Assembly: GCF_008831285.2 (NCBI RefSeq)
Contig: NC_045149.1
Coordinates: 19,795,035-19,859,034, forward strand
Source: Nymphaea colorata
Lineage: Eukaryota > Streptophyta > Magnoliopsida > Nymphaeales > Nymphaeaceae
Length of the DNA: 64,000 nucleotides
Direction of reading: 5' to 3'
Part shown: piece by piece, positions 12,637-23,873 of the stretch
How positions within the stretch are numbered: the stretch's first letter is position 1
Layout of the letters: each line of letters begins with the position of its first letter
Position numbers and translations under genes: made by a program
Notes under the pieces: generated by a model
Databases searched by the model: none
What the model was told of the DNA's origin: nothing
What the model saw: the letters and a program-made list of their open reading frames with translations, nothing else

Positions 12637-13251
12637 TCACCTTGCTTCCTTGCTGATGGATTGAGCGATGGAGGCGAGCTTCTGGAGGTTGAGCCGGACG
12701 ACGGTGTCCGCGAACATGCGCGTGTCGTCCTCCGTGTTCCCCTCCGGCACGTCTACGACGTACGATTCGAGGACGACGGTCCAGATCCTCCCGCCCCGCG
12801 CCACCTCGCTCACCGTCGTCACGGACCGGTAATTCCGCAGCCGGTGCTCGCCGCCGACGATGCTGAAACCGAAGACCCGCCGGGCGTCGTCCAGGACGTC
12901 GAGGCGCTCGGTGCTGGTGGCCGCCGGCAGGCCCGAGATGACGGTGACCTCCCGGAGGCACCCGACCTCCACGGGGCCCCCCAGGAGGCGGCAGCTCTTG
13001 ATGAAGTGCTTGTACACCTGGGGGCGATCGAACCGCCGGACGACGGACCAGACGGCTTCCGCCGGCGCGTTCACGCGCTGCACCATGAGGGAGGAGCATT
13101 GGCCCGGGAAAAGGTCGTATCGGTGGTGGGCATCGATGGTCCCCCTCAATTCGTCGTACTCCTCCCTCGTGAGGCCACCCGGCGGCGTGTCTCCGGCGTG
13201 CTTTCTCGACGGCGCCGGCGTTGCTGATGATGGGCGGTCTTCCTCTTCCAT
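12637..13251 (-). CDS. Abscisic-acid receptor, PYR/PYL/RCAR family (PYL4/5/6 type)
   Basis: One uninterrupted exon encodes 204 residues from the ATG at 13251. An upstream in-frame extension exists but is low-complexity leader, so the MEEEDR start is preferred. The START/Bet v1-like fold is recognisable: gate loop SGLPA at 106-110, latch GGEHRLR at 133-139, the ligand-carboxylate lysine K81 in VYKHFIKSC, E115 in TSTERLD, Y141 and S143 after the latch, E162 in LESYVVDVP, and N188 in the C-terminal helix. Family knowledge: with abscisic acid bound, gate and latch close and the receptor inhibits clade-A PP2C phosphatases, releasing SnRK2 kinases, in cytosol and nucleus. Lack of introns, the Arg/Pro/Ser N-terminal extension and the sequence around VRRFDRPQVYKHF place it with the monomeric PYL4-6 group. 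All key residues are present, so it should be functional. GC content is far above that of its surroundings. Confidence 0.95.
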   Translation of the reverse strand: MEEEDRPSSATPAPSRKHAGDTPPGGLTREEYDELRGTIDAHHRYDLFPGQCSSLMVQRVNAPAEAVWSVVRRFDRPQVYKHFIKSCRLLGGPVEVGCLREVTVISGLPAATSTERLDVLDDARRVFGFSIVGGEHRLRNYRSVTTVSEVARGGRIWTVVLESYVVDVPEGNTEDDTRMFADTVVRLNLQKLASIAQSISKEAR

Positions 13252-14570
13252 GGTGGTCTGGTGGTGGCCCCTTCGATCTCCTCGTCTCTTTCCTCCCCTC
13301 CCTCCTCCCGGCTGAGAGCAAGAGAGAGAAAGAGATAAAGAGAGGTTATATTTTGATGTTTTTATATTGAATGGAAATAATATGAAAAATAAAAAGTGGG
13401 TCCGGCCGGCCAGTGAGACTATTTTGTCCTCTTTTGAAAGTCGAAAGTAACCCTCACTTGTTGTCACAATGGCAAACGTGTCCTCCGTTCGCTTCGAGTG
13501 GAAGCGTACTCTGCAGGGGTCGAAATGACTGCAATATCCTCAACTTCGTGTTATAATTATTTTAACCCGACTCCTTGTTTTTGGTGGGTAACGTAGACCG
13601 TACGTTTAGGTAAAGCAGCAATTTTGTTCGAAAATAAAACGCGGTGTATTAGTGCTCCAACCTAGCAAGTGGAGAAAAGGATTTCCTTAGTGGCAGTTTG
13701 TCTCGAGAATCTGGTTCAAAAATGGAGACAAATTTATAAATCTGCCAAAATGTTCTATCAATTTGTCTTAATTTTACCACAGATTCGTGAAATAGTTACA
13801 AACTATTTTATTTGTCAAAAGATTCTTATAGATTGTTTGGCATAGAGAACAGATTCTTTCTATTTTATAATTTTTTTTCAATGATTGAATTGAAGAATGT
13901 TTCATAAATTTGCTTTAAAGATTGAAGCAGATTCAAAAAACAGTAACAAACTATTGTTGCAACCAAACGAGCCTTATAAATGCCAATAGTTCAAATTCGA
14001 ATTAGGTATCTATTTGAATTATTTTAAATAAGTAGGATATGAAAAACATTTAACATTCAATTCAAAAAACTCAATCGAGCTTGAATTTCAAATGACATTT
14101 TAATTGAATATAGATTTGGATAAAAAAATATAACATTCCATTAAGAAATCCAAATCGAGTATGGATTTTAGAGATGACATGTAAATGCATTAGTTTTACT
14201 TAATATTCATGTATTTTAGAGTCGCTTCTTAGCTTAGCATATCATAACGTGATTCAAGTTGACAGAAAAACTTTCGGTCATTGACATTTGAATCCAGATT
14301 TGAAAGTTAAATGTGCAGACTCAAAATATTAGATGGTAAAGGATAACGTCGAATGTAAAACTCAGGATGTTGAGACTTTTGCTCCTTTGGTTGGTTTGGC
14401 TTCAAATTTTGTATTTGCAATATAGATTTCTGAGCCACAAACGATAGCAAGTGCGACACATGAGTTGAAAGACACATGTAGATTCAGCGGCACCTTGAAG
14501 CAAGCTAGACTATTAAAAGAATTAAAGTGGTTTTTCCTAAATAAACATTAAAAATATATATATAAGCAGG
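13252..14570. other. PYL upstream region and AT-rich repeat-bearing spacer
   Basis: 13252-13350 is a CT-rich leader as read on the minus strand. 13690-13985 has repeated short motifs (AGATTC, AGTTACAAACTATT, TGTTGCAACCAAAC) typical of a degenerate small hAT-like element, but I could not fix its ends. The rest is AT-rich without genes. Confidence 0.4.
13359..13367 (-). promoter_or_regulatory. Possible TATA box of the PYL gene
   Basis: Read on the minus strand, ATATAAAAA lies about 110 bases upstream of the PYL ATG and just upstream of a CT-rich leader, which is a usual plant arrangement. AT-rich DNA makes chance matches common. Confidence 0.35.
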
Positions 14571-15099
14571 TAGGGGTGAACAAGAGCTCGACTCGTTAAA
14601 GCTCGGCTCATGAACGAGTTTGAGCGGAGTCATTTGTTTAATGAGTCGAGCTCGAGTTCATGACTTGACTTGTTCAAATAGTCGAGTTGAGTTCAAGTTT
14701 AACATGTAACTGCCGAGTTGAGGTCAAGCCTAATAGAGTTTGTCGAGTCTTAATCGAGAGTCTTAATCGAGTCGAGCTCGAGCTCAACACGTAACGATGA
14801 ATATCAATTCTATTCAAATGAGTATGTCGAGCCTTAATCGAGTTGAACTCGAGCTCAACACGTAATGATAAATATCAATTCTATTCAAATGACATTGTCG
14901 AGCCTTAATCGAGTCGAGATCGAGCTGAACACATAACTGCCGAGTCGAGATCGAGCTGAACACATAACTGCCGAGTCGAGCTCGAGTCGCTCCGTCAAGT
15001 TATTCTCGAGCTCAAGCTGAGTTGAACTCGAGGTTTCATTAGTCAAGCCAATTTCGAGCTACTTGAACTCAGGCTCGACTAGGCTCGTGTTCACCCCTA
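14571..15099. mobile_element. hAT-like non-autonomous element with GAGCTCGA-rich tandem core
   Basis: The left end reads TAGGGGTGAACAAGAGC and the right end, reverse-complemented, TAGGGGTGAACACGAGC, giving 16 of 17 matching terminal positions. The flanking 8 bases are TAAGCAGG (left) and CAACCAGG (right), 6 of 8 alike, suggesting a decayed 8-bp target duplication as made by hAT transposases. Inside, a 71-bp unit (TGTCGAGCCTTAATCGAG ... ATCAATTCTATTCAAATGA) is repeated from about 14742, 14824 and 14895, and a 31-bp unit with GAGCTGAACACATAACTGCC occurs twice at 14911 and 14942. No transposase. Related GAGTCGAG-rich remnants occur at 20220-20470 and 35716-35870. Confidence 0.7.
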
Positions 15100-18000
15100 C
15101 AACCAGGTTCTTAATTATTAAAATTTGGCACATTGATGATTGATCATGGTATAATCACGACCAATATAAAACTATTTTAAAGTTTTTTAACATGAATGTA
15201 AGATTTTGGTAACTATAAGTCGATTGTTATCAAGTTAATCATGCAAGTTATGTTTTAAACTCAATCATCAACGATTGGGGCCATTTTGTCATTTCGAGAA
15301 GGAAGTAGTCCCCGTTCCATAATCGCGAATCGAGGGTAAATTCGGTACTTGGGTAAGTTCATCCGTTTTCTGCGATATTTGACAAAAAAACAACCAGTAA
15401 TTTAAAAAATTATCTCCACTAATTTTTAAATGGTAAGGAGCGCCGACCTCGTGATGCCATTGGAGGGCCATCCGCCGGCGCGGGTCACCTTAGTCGGCTC
15501 GGCTCCAAATTGCCGGCAACGTGAAGACATGGAACTTCATGTTGCGCATAGCTGAGCCGAGCCGAGCCGATATTCTGCCAGCTGAGCCGCGGCTTCTCGA
15601 GTGGCGTGAGGATGAGGCAGAATCGTCGTAAAACCCTCTCCCTCGTAAAAGGCGACGAACGTCGCCTCTCAGAATTTTCAGGACGATTTTGCCCACAGCT
15701 TTGCAAATTAATGCCCATCGTCCATTTCTTGAAAACAAAAGGGAAATGTTTTATTTCTTAACGTTAACTTTATTGTCCAAAACTAATTTTATTGTTGTTT
15801 TAGGTAACATTAAACCTTGCTTAAAATTTAAATTTACAATGTCGTTTACTAAAAATTTCAGACAAATTGTGGTCACAATCACATCAAAGATTATTACAAG
15901 TAGATTTTTGAGAATTTAAGTACTATTAGTTATGATATTATTTGTATTCCCAATTGACACTAGTACTTGATCGAATGAAGTATATAAACGTGTTTTTTTT
16001 TTTAAATATAAATTACATGTCAATCCAATGTTCAATTGAAATTTGAATAAGAACAAAAAAAAAAACATTCCAAAATTTTAGGATACACGTTCGTGATTAT
16101 CGAAAAGCGTAGGGGCACAGACGACAATGTAGGCAACAATCAACATAACTACTGATCTGAGATTCTTGCGGAGGTGGCGGCATGAAAGGGCCCGTTTGTT
16201 CGTGTCGGGACTCGGAATCCGCCGGCCTGATTCTTTGGGTACATAATGATCCTTTTACCCCTATTGTTTTTAAGGCTTGCAGCGCCGACCTTGGTGACTT
16301 TTCTGTAAATTTGTTTCGATAGGAGGGTGGTTGTTTATAGGGCCCAACAGGAGGATCAGAGCGGGACTTGATGGCAGAAGAGGGCAAAAGCTGACAGAAG
16401 CATTTCGCTGTCGAAAGTACAATAAATGTCCAGAACTTTCGGGTTTAAGATCTAGAAAGATCCTGAATTGGCCCCCCACCCCAGCCGCGTCATCTTCCCC
16501 GTCCGTCCTGTAGCTTTCGCTTTTATCTTCATCCATCCAGGGGATCCAACAGCGCGTTCCCCGTGTTCTGTCTCGGGATCCCTCGAGTTGGTTTCCCGAG
16601 AAAAACGCGCTTTTGGGCAGCGTCCGAGTTCGCGAATTCTGCGGTGGCAGAGGCAGCAGACCCGTGGGGAATCGCGAACTTGGTCGCAAAATGACAAAGC
16701 CCGGGGAGATCCTGTACAAGGTTATCAGGATTCCGGGGGTTCCGAAATCCGGCTTTTATAGCCAAGGGAGGCCGGTTGGACTCAGAGTTCGGCCAGGTTC
16801 ACGAACTCGGTCGCGTTTTTCGTCTCCTTCGAAGGGCGCGCCTCCGGTATCACGTGAAATAAGGGCATGATTTCGTGAACTTTGTCGGGTTTCATGTGAT
16901 GCCAAACCGTGTCTTCTATGGCTCCAGTAAAACGTCGAGGCGTTCACGTGTGATGGATGGCACAGAAAAGGGGAACTCTGAAGATCATGTTTGGGGGGGG
17001 GAGAGTGCAGTCTGATGGTACTTCCACTACGATCTCATCAACTGAAACACGAAAATGGAGAGGGGATAAAGTGTCTCCATTTTCTTGGTCATGTGTTTGA
17101 TTTGTCTTTACTTACACGAAATAAAAGCTACTTAAAGCAATGCAAATTAAATTCATAGCCAATTTTTCATTCGGATCATATTGTATCAGCCCAATTTAAA
17201 CCACTTAATTCTCAAAGCAGCTCTGAACCTGGAGGACGGGAAAAAAAGAGTGGCCATATTGTATCAATTCACATACGTGCTATTTGGCAAAGGGCTAAAA
17301 AGTATGTGATTTTGTATCTCTTGAAATTCATTTTGGATTTTTTTTTCTTGGATTTCAGATCCAATATGACTTGACAGGATCTCAAAATCGAGAATTTTGA
17401 AATCCATAGTTAAGAAATTGACTGTCTTTTTAAATGGTGGGTCCTACAGCGTGTGGATTTTGTACCCGATGTCCCAAGCTATCAAACATGTCCTTAAAGA
17501 TCATAAGATCTCACGTCCTCAAATCTCAGCATTTACCCACTTGGAAGATGCGTGAATTGCAACATAATCCGTGAACCTAAGGTTATTTACTCTCCCACCT
17601 CATCCCTATAAATCTTTAAATTTGATGGGTAGTTATGGTTTGATAAAAACTATACATTTTGGGTAAACATGGTTTATTATTTGATTAGGTATGTCAATGG
17701 ATTGGATTCTGATTGGATATAATGTTTGTCGTATTCGCTTTTTTTTTTTTTTTTTTTATGTTCACATATTTGGATTGAAATATGGACGAGGAAAATTACT
17801 CTATATAACGTCTGAATCCCAATTCATAATCCAAATCAAGCTTTTAGATTCATATCGGAATCCAAATCCATTTTTTACAATTGTGTTTGATTCGATTCGA
17901 AAACGATCACATACTTAAATCTGAATCTGAATCCTAGGATGTCATTTTTGAAAAATCCGACCCATTTTCTTAATCAAATATCAAATTGTATCTCTTATTT

Positions 18001-19141
18001 GATCTTTGTGAGGTGCCTTAGTCGGCTAAATCAGATTTATTGATAGCTGAAGCTATGGTCACATTTGCAGGTAATATACATTGCTCACTGGTGCAGAGAG
18101 AAAATCCCCATCAATGAAGCCAGTGCGTCACTGATCCCTATATTAGAACTGGCCCTGGGATAATAAATTCTTCTTCCTGCAAAGTCATCAAATGTATTTG
18201 TATATTCTTGAAAACCAAAAACTTGCACAATCTGATAGATAAGTTAAGATCACTTGTACTCGTACATTTTATCTCGTGGCTCCAACTCCAAACAGATGCG
18301 GAGGCAGGTGGGGTCTCCGTAGAGCATATGCACAAGGAGCCCACTCTTTAAAACGTTAATTTAGTATTGAAACTTGGGTGAACTTGGTCCAGTTGTCTAG
18401 AGTAGCCACATGAAATCTAGGTCATCGCCCCATGGTCAATTGAAAATTTGTTAACTATACATTTAGGCCCCGTTTGATGGCAGATAAAAATTTAGAACGG
18501 TAGAAAAAATTCCATGGTAAAAAGTCGAACCTTCCATTTTAGCAGGGTAATTTTTCTTGTGTTTGATTTAAAAGTGAAAAGCCGTGCAAAAATGGCAAGT
18601 TCTGGCACAGTATGCATCAAACCGGTCCTTAGTGTCTCTTGAAAAAGATTTTTTTGGCTCTACCCCTGCCTCCAAGTGAACATGACGTGAATGTTTTGTC
18701 TTGGAGTATACTTGAACAATTAAAGACATAATGATGTGAGAGACACTATATAAGCGTAGTCGCGATCTCGTTTGAACAGAAAGCAAGGAAGCAACTAGAA
18801 AGCAGCTGGTGGGACCCAAAACGACGGGGGCATGCCTATGACCCCACTGTGACTCGGGCGCGGCCACCCTTGTCTTCCTTCTAATTTGGCAGCTTGTTAG
18901 CAGCCTTCTTACATTATAAAGCTTGACAGCTTGATCGACCATGATAACGATGATCATGAGATTCGAAAAGAGAAGGAGAGAAAGAAAGCTAACTTGCCTT
19001 GGGGGATTTAGCGCTCACAGGAATTACATTGATGGCAGATGTTCAACTTATCGATCAATCTGACCAGCTATGCTAAGCTCATTAAGACAAGCAAAAGACA
19101 GACATATATCGATATTGACAAGTACACTTTGTAGGGCTTGT
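15100..19141. other. Intergenic, with one GC-rich island
   Basis: Two GC-richer patches (15480-15720 and 16100-16950) have several overlapping open frames on both strands, none of which resembles a protein I know; the second looks like a promoter-type or gene-remnant island. A poly(T) run lies at 17740-17757. 17660-17960 contains the ATTCGGATT/GATTCGAATC-like degenerate sequence also found at 35000-35500, 36000-36100 and 61130-61400, which I take to be an old dispersed repeat. A stretch beginning AGGCCCCGTTTGATGGCAG at about 18471 looks like the end of a small DNA element. Confidence 0.4.
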
Positions 19142-19594
19142 TGTAATGCCCTAAATATTTACTCATGTATTAAAGATTGTGAGGAATCTTCAAGGGTTTA
19201 TAAGAGGATCATTGGTGAGAAGATTGTTTTGGTTCCTAGCCTTTTTGGGGTTAGAGCTGAAACTACTAGGGGGCAGATTGAGATCCGTCGAACCAGGGGC
19301 TCGAGCCCAGGAGTGGGTCGGGTTGCCACAGTGGTATAAGAGCTGGTTCAACACTCGAACCTATGGTCCCACAGGCGGACGCATGTGCCTTAAAGGGGGT
19401 GGATTGTAATGCCCCAAATATTTACTCATGTATTGAAGATTGTGAGGAATCTTTAAGGGTTTATAAGGAGGATCATTGATGAGAAGATTGTCATGGTTTC
19501 TAGCCATTTTGATGTTAAAGCCAAAACTGTTAGGAGGAAGGTTGGGATCCGCTAAACCAAGGGCTCGAACCGAGGAGTAAGTCGGGTTGTGATA
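19142..19594 (+). mobile_element. TRIM (terminal-repeat retrotransposon in miniature), complete, 453 bp
   Basis: The 5' LTR (19142-19330, 189 bp) starts TGTAATGCCC and ends CCACA; the 3' LTR (19405-19594, 190 bp) starts TGTAATGCCC and ends GTGATA. The two LTRs align along their length with scattered substitutions. Directly after the 5' LTR is TGGTATAAGAGC (19332-19343), one base different from the initiator-tRNA-Met primer-binding site TGGTATCAGAGC. Directly before the 3' LTR is a purine tract, TAAAGGGGGTGGA (19391-19403). The element is flanked by the identical 5-bp sequence CTTGT at 19137-19141 and 19595-19599. The internal region is only about 74 bp, with no gag or pol. These are all the parts of a TRIM; mobilisation would require enzymes from an autonomous relative. 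Divergence between LTRs indicates it is not recent. Confidence 0.93.
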
Positions 19595-19891
19595 CTTGTT
19601 GCACAAATAAATAATAGATTTTGACAATGTAGATGCCATATATTCACTTTATATAATCAAAATTAAGATAATAAAATTGACAAAACCATGGCACCAAATT
19701 GGACCCATTTAAACTTCAAGTGCAAATATTGCCCTTGTCAAATTATAGGTTTTTTAGAAACATTTAGAAATCGAATGGCCATGCATCTACATGGAGCTCC
19801 AGGCTAAAAAGTAAAGGATGCATTTTAATTAGAGTTTTGAACTTATGGTCATCGTGACCCTCACCAAAAAAGTGTTATTTGAAAGTATTAG

Positions 19892-20058
19892 CAGTGGCGG
19901 AGACACATGTGGATGTGGACCCATGTTGACAAGTGCCCGCATTGGTGTATAGGTTTTCAATGGAGAATAGTTTTGGGATGAGCAAATAAGAACCAGCTTA
20001 CTGACCCAAGTTCGTTTGTCGTCTGCCCTGCAACCAAAAATTCTTAGCTCCGCCATTG
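19892..20058. mobile_element. MITE-like element with CAGTGGCGGAG ends
   Basis: The left end is CAGTGGCGGAG and the right end CTCCGCCATTG, inverted repeats with one mismatch, 167 bp apart. Flanks AGTATTAG and GGTACTAA match at 5 of 8 positions, all differences being transitions, compatible with an old 8-bp target duplication. Related ends (GGCTCCGCCACTG) occur at 57410-57422 with AGTGGCG at 57243, and fragments of the form GGCTCCGCCCCT occur near 20510. Confidence 0.55.
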
Positions 20059-20059
20059 G

Positions 20060-22804
20060 GTACTAATGGGCCTTATGACAATTGGTACAACGATAATGCC
20101 TAATTGAACTTAAGTCAAACTTTCATCACTTGGACCACAAAAGAAAAGTTTATCTCCGAAAGGGCGGATAAGGTTTCCCACTCTGTAGTCCCTCATGGCT
20201 GCACAATGCATCAAGCCAACTCAGGCTCTACTCAAACTCGTTCGAGTTTAAATTTATACTCAACATGTCAAAGTTACAAAAACTCAACTTCAACATGTCA
20301 AGTTATAAAAACTCAACTTGGCTCGTAGGCATAAAGCCGAGTTCTTAATTAAATGACTTAATGAGCTGACGAGTTAAACGAGTCACATAAAACAAGACAG
20401 GTTAACGTAAACGAGTTAAGCGAGTTAATTCAATTTTGAGACTGTATAGTTGAGTCGAGCTCAAACCTATCCATGTTAAAATATGAAGGTGGGTCCATGG
20501 CCCCAACCCTTGGCTCCGCCCCTACCTAGCTCCACCATTGTGAGAAACTCCATCTCAAATAGGACATCTGTCCGGTTGGGTTGGGCCCCCATGTGACTAA
20601 TAGGCCGCGGCCGACATCGTCGCCAGACACATACTTATAGGCTACGTATGAGGACTTGCTCGCATTGAACAGTTTGAGAAGTTGATGTCTATTGGGGGGG
20701 AGGGGTGGGGGAGGGGGGGCGCATGGGCCATGGTCCGAGTGAGTGCAGGAAAAAAATTTATATTGAAAAAATCAATTTTTTTTTTAGTTTGGCCCACCCC
20801 TGACTGATGGGGATCAATGTTCGAACGATCCCCTGACCCCACCATGCCTCACGCCTCCCTATTTCTAAAATTTCTAAAGTCTTTTGTGAAATAATGTTAT
20901 CGAAAGATTGATTAACTCCAATCTTGACAATCGACTCCATTTTTCACATTAAAAGCTGACATGAACTCCAGATGTTGGATGACTAAAAATTTGAAAGCAT
21001 TGCAAACAAAGTAGCGCAATAAACGTATTAACATCAATAACAGTTTTCGAAATAGTTTATGCTTTTTCAGCTACAGTTTCGTTAACCATCTGTCAATATA
21101 TATATATATATATATATATACTAAAATTTTAAAAAATTTAAAACTTGTTACGTTAATTTCAAAAAGTTTAGTTTAGCATATATAAATTTTTTTAAAAATT
21201 CTATCTTAATATTTTGAAACTATAATGCAGCCCCTACAATGTAAAATTGTTGGCTCGGTAGCTCTGCCCCTAAGTCGGGGACGAGAGAGAATTCACGGAT
21301 TTCTCCATTTAGGACCTCTCACACATCATTGTGTATGAGAGAGAGAGAGAATAAAACATTCCTTTTTAAGCCCTAGAGAGGCAAATGGAAGAATCTATTT
21401 AAAAAAATTGAGTGAAATTGTTGAATAGTAAAACTAGTACGTTTCCATGAGCCAAATGACCCTTGTTTAAATTATCTATTGTACTTCCCTTTGAATAAAG
21501 ATTAAAATAAATTTAACTTAATTTCTTATAGTAGGAAACTGATATTGCTTAAATATATGTGCAATTTCACACTTTTAAAAAATCAAACCTGGTAATTGTG
21601 CTCGTGACCATTTTTGTGTGTATGCCATCACACGGGAAAGTAAAAGGGTACCTTCTCTTATATCCTAACTCCTAGCCTACCTTGCTAGGCTTGAGGGTGG
21701 TAGCATAGTTGGTCGGATTAATGTGACAGTAAAAGTTCAGTAGTTTTGATTATCGTAGGTATAATTCTTTTGAATAGCAAATGATGGATGCACGACATTT
21801 AAGTTTGATGGGTGTATCTAGGGACCGAGCTAAAAATTTTTTATAAAGGGGCCGAATTAAAGTTCCTAAATTTTGACTAAAGCTGAAATATTATTTTTTC
21901 AAAATTTTTATATAAAACAAGTAAATTTTTCTAAAATTTGTATGTAAATTTTTTTTTAAAAAAAGGTGGAGCCAGGACCCATGGGCTCTCTATCTTGCTT
22001 CTGCCCTGGGGTGTACTTTTGGTCACAAAAAAAAAGACTTTGACCTTTTTGGGTATCTCCCTTCCCTTTGAGCCCACCCTGTTGAGGACCCTCCATGTTA
22101 TGCCGGCAGCACATACAACATTTTGGAATTTGGATACACATCTCATTTACTAGCTTTTGAATAACTCAAATAAGCACATATATTTACATAATAGTATCCA
22201 TGTCAACTGGAAATTTATATTTAATGCATTTTTTAACTCTGCCCCATAAGCACAATATTTACATATTAGTTAACATTGTCAACTAGAAGTTTATATTTAA
22301 TGCCTTCGCCAAAAATTTTTAACCCTGCCGCTGCTCAAATTTTCTATACCCATGTACTCGAGAATTACCTGATCAAATGTTCTGAGTCTCAAACCAGAGG
22401 ATCTCCTGTCCGGAACATGATAGGAAAGATCAAACACGTCCAAAATTGTCACTTGTGCTATGATGTATCTGTCATGTATGCGAGCCGCAAAATGATGTTT
22501 TGGCTCATTGTTGCTTCAAGCAAAACAAAACGGCTGCTGGGGTAACCTGGGCTCAGGTGCGCTGAGCCATGGGCCACACCGACCCGGCGCCTCAGCCATG
22601 TAACTATCGGTTATGAACACCTTCGCATGCCGTAGTTGGTAGATGTGGGCTACTTGTGGGTAATTGTTCATATAGCTTTAAAAAAAAATCGTTTTTATAT
22701 TGACGTTTCAGAGTAATTTTTTTTATTTACATATTGGTGCTCCTTAAAAACTTTAAATTGAATACCTATTGCCTTTTAGCCACAATTTTTTGGCTCCGGT
22801 CTTG
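20060..22804. other. Intergenic, repeat remnants
   Basis: GAGTCGAG-type remnants lie at 20220-20470, a G-rich tract at 20694-20719, a TA microsatellite at 21097-21120 and a GA run near 21335-21350. Several short stretches carry GAGCCAGGACCC or GGCTCCGCC-like words. No gene recognised. Confidence 0.4.
20694..20719 (+). other. G-quadruplex-type tract
   Basis: Four G runs of 7, 4, 5 and 7 separated by single bases (GGGGGGGAGGGGTGGGGG then AGGGGGGG). It satisfies the usual G3+N1-7 rule and is intergenic. Confidence 0.8.
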
Positions 22805-23222
22805 TATAAGATCATTTTTATATAGCAGGTTGCGTGATGATGATTCCTCCTTGGACATACTTGTGTGAACAAAACCAACAATGGCCAGAAGTGCAAGTCC
22901 TAAAAAGATAAGATTTCTTGAGCCACAATTGTCCTTTGGTCTACCAATTAGGGCAGGCAAAGCCTATGATAAGAAAAGTTTATGTCAATCATTTAAAGTT
23001 AATTTATTGTTGTTCATTTCTTTTGGATGGTGGATGAACGCGGAGAGGTTTGGATGGTAAAATCATGAAAGTCAAATGTTATCAATTGCAGCAAAATTTG
23101 GACTTATAGTTTTAAATTGGAATTGCTCATAAGCTGCCAAATGAAAAGTGCCATTTTCTTGTGCTCAATGGATCACCCAACATTCTAAGGCTTTATCAAA
23201 TAGATAAATACATGATCCCATA
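22805..23222. repeat. Dispersed repeat, copy 1 (partner at 34425-34857)
   Basis: Shared words in the same order and orientation include TGATGATGATTCCTCC, TTAGGGCAGGCA, GCCTATGATA, GAAAAGTTTATG, CATGAAAGTCAA, TAGTTTTAAATTG, AATTGCTCATAAG, GCCAAATGAAAAG and GGCTTTATCAAATA. The copies differ by many substitutions and small indels, so the duplication is old. No coding frame is conserved. Confidence 0.75.
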
Positions 23223-23873
23223 CATTACATAAGTGCAGACTTTCTTATCATCACCATTGATTAATGTTAGTGGAAGAGATAGCTTCATATATATATATAT
23301 ATATATATTCTTTAATTAAAGAACCGAGCCAGGCTGGAACCAGGCCCAGTCCAAGTTGGTGAGGGCTGGGCCAGGGCCGGCCCGGCTCGGCCTGATGCCC
23401 ACCCTACCAACCAGCATGTTTGGGCACCTTGTGAACTTGATTTATGGTTTTTATCTCAACACCATTCCCCATTCAGGAAAAAAAAAAAAGGGTGTTTTGA
23501 TGCCCTTGGGCAGTGGCTTCTTGTGCCTAAGGATTGACATAAGTTTAAATCTTGTGTGTGTTTTTTTTTTCATGCCCATAAAAAATTTTCTATGCACATC
23601 AAACACAACCAGAAATTAGAAGGGCTGGAAAAAAACTCTCTTCCACTCTGCTCTACGAACTTCTTCCTGATCGGTAAAAAGTCCACTGGTTTTTTCTGTG
23701 GACATCAATTGCCTCGTAAAAGATAGAACAGTAAAAGATTTCATGCAGAGATCATTATGCATTTTCTTTCTTTCTTTCTTCTATCATTGTGGCATATATA
23801 CATAAGATGTCTAATCTTCCACCATTCAAAATATCTAAGGGAATGCATGTCTCTAACTTAGATGGAACTAGAG
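23223..23873. other. Intergenic and NHL 3' flank
   Basis: A TA microsatellite (23287-23309) and a GGGCCGGCCCGGCTCGG-rich patch at 23330-23400 similar to 56110-56360. The last 150 bases are likely 3' untranslated sequence of the minus-strand gene that follows. Confidence 0.4.

Noticed and set aside
12661-13315. Long plus-strand open frames of 188 and 151 codons over the PYL gene
   Set aside because: They are mirror frames of a GC-rich real gene; the minus strand carries the gate, latch and other receptor motifs.
12350-13321. A 323-codon minus-strand frame overlapping the PYL gene
   Set aside because: It is a different frame of the same GC-rich exon, rich in Arg/Pro/Gly, with no family resemblance.
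16270-16947. Several overlapping frames in a GC-rich island
   Set aside because: Open frames occur on both strands in most phases, a base-composition effect; none has a recognisable domain or a clear splice pattern.
19070-19639. Open frames inside and around the TRIM element
   Set aside because: They cross LTR, primer-binding site and purine tract, and are not conserved between the two LTR copies.
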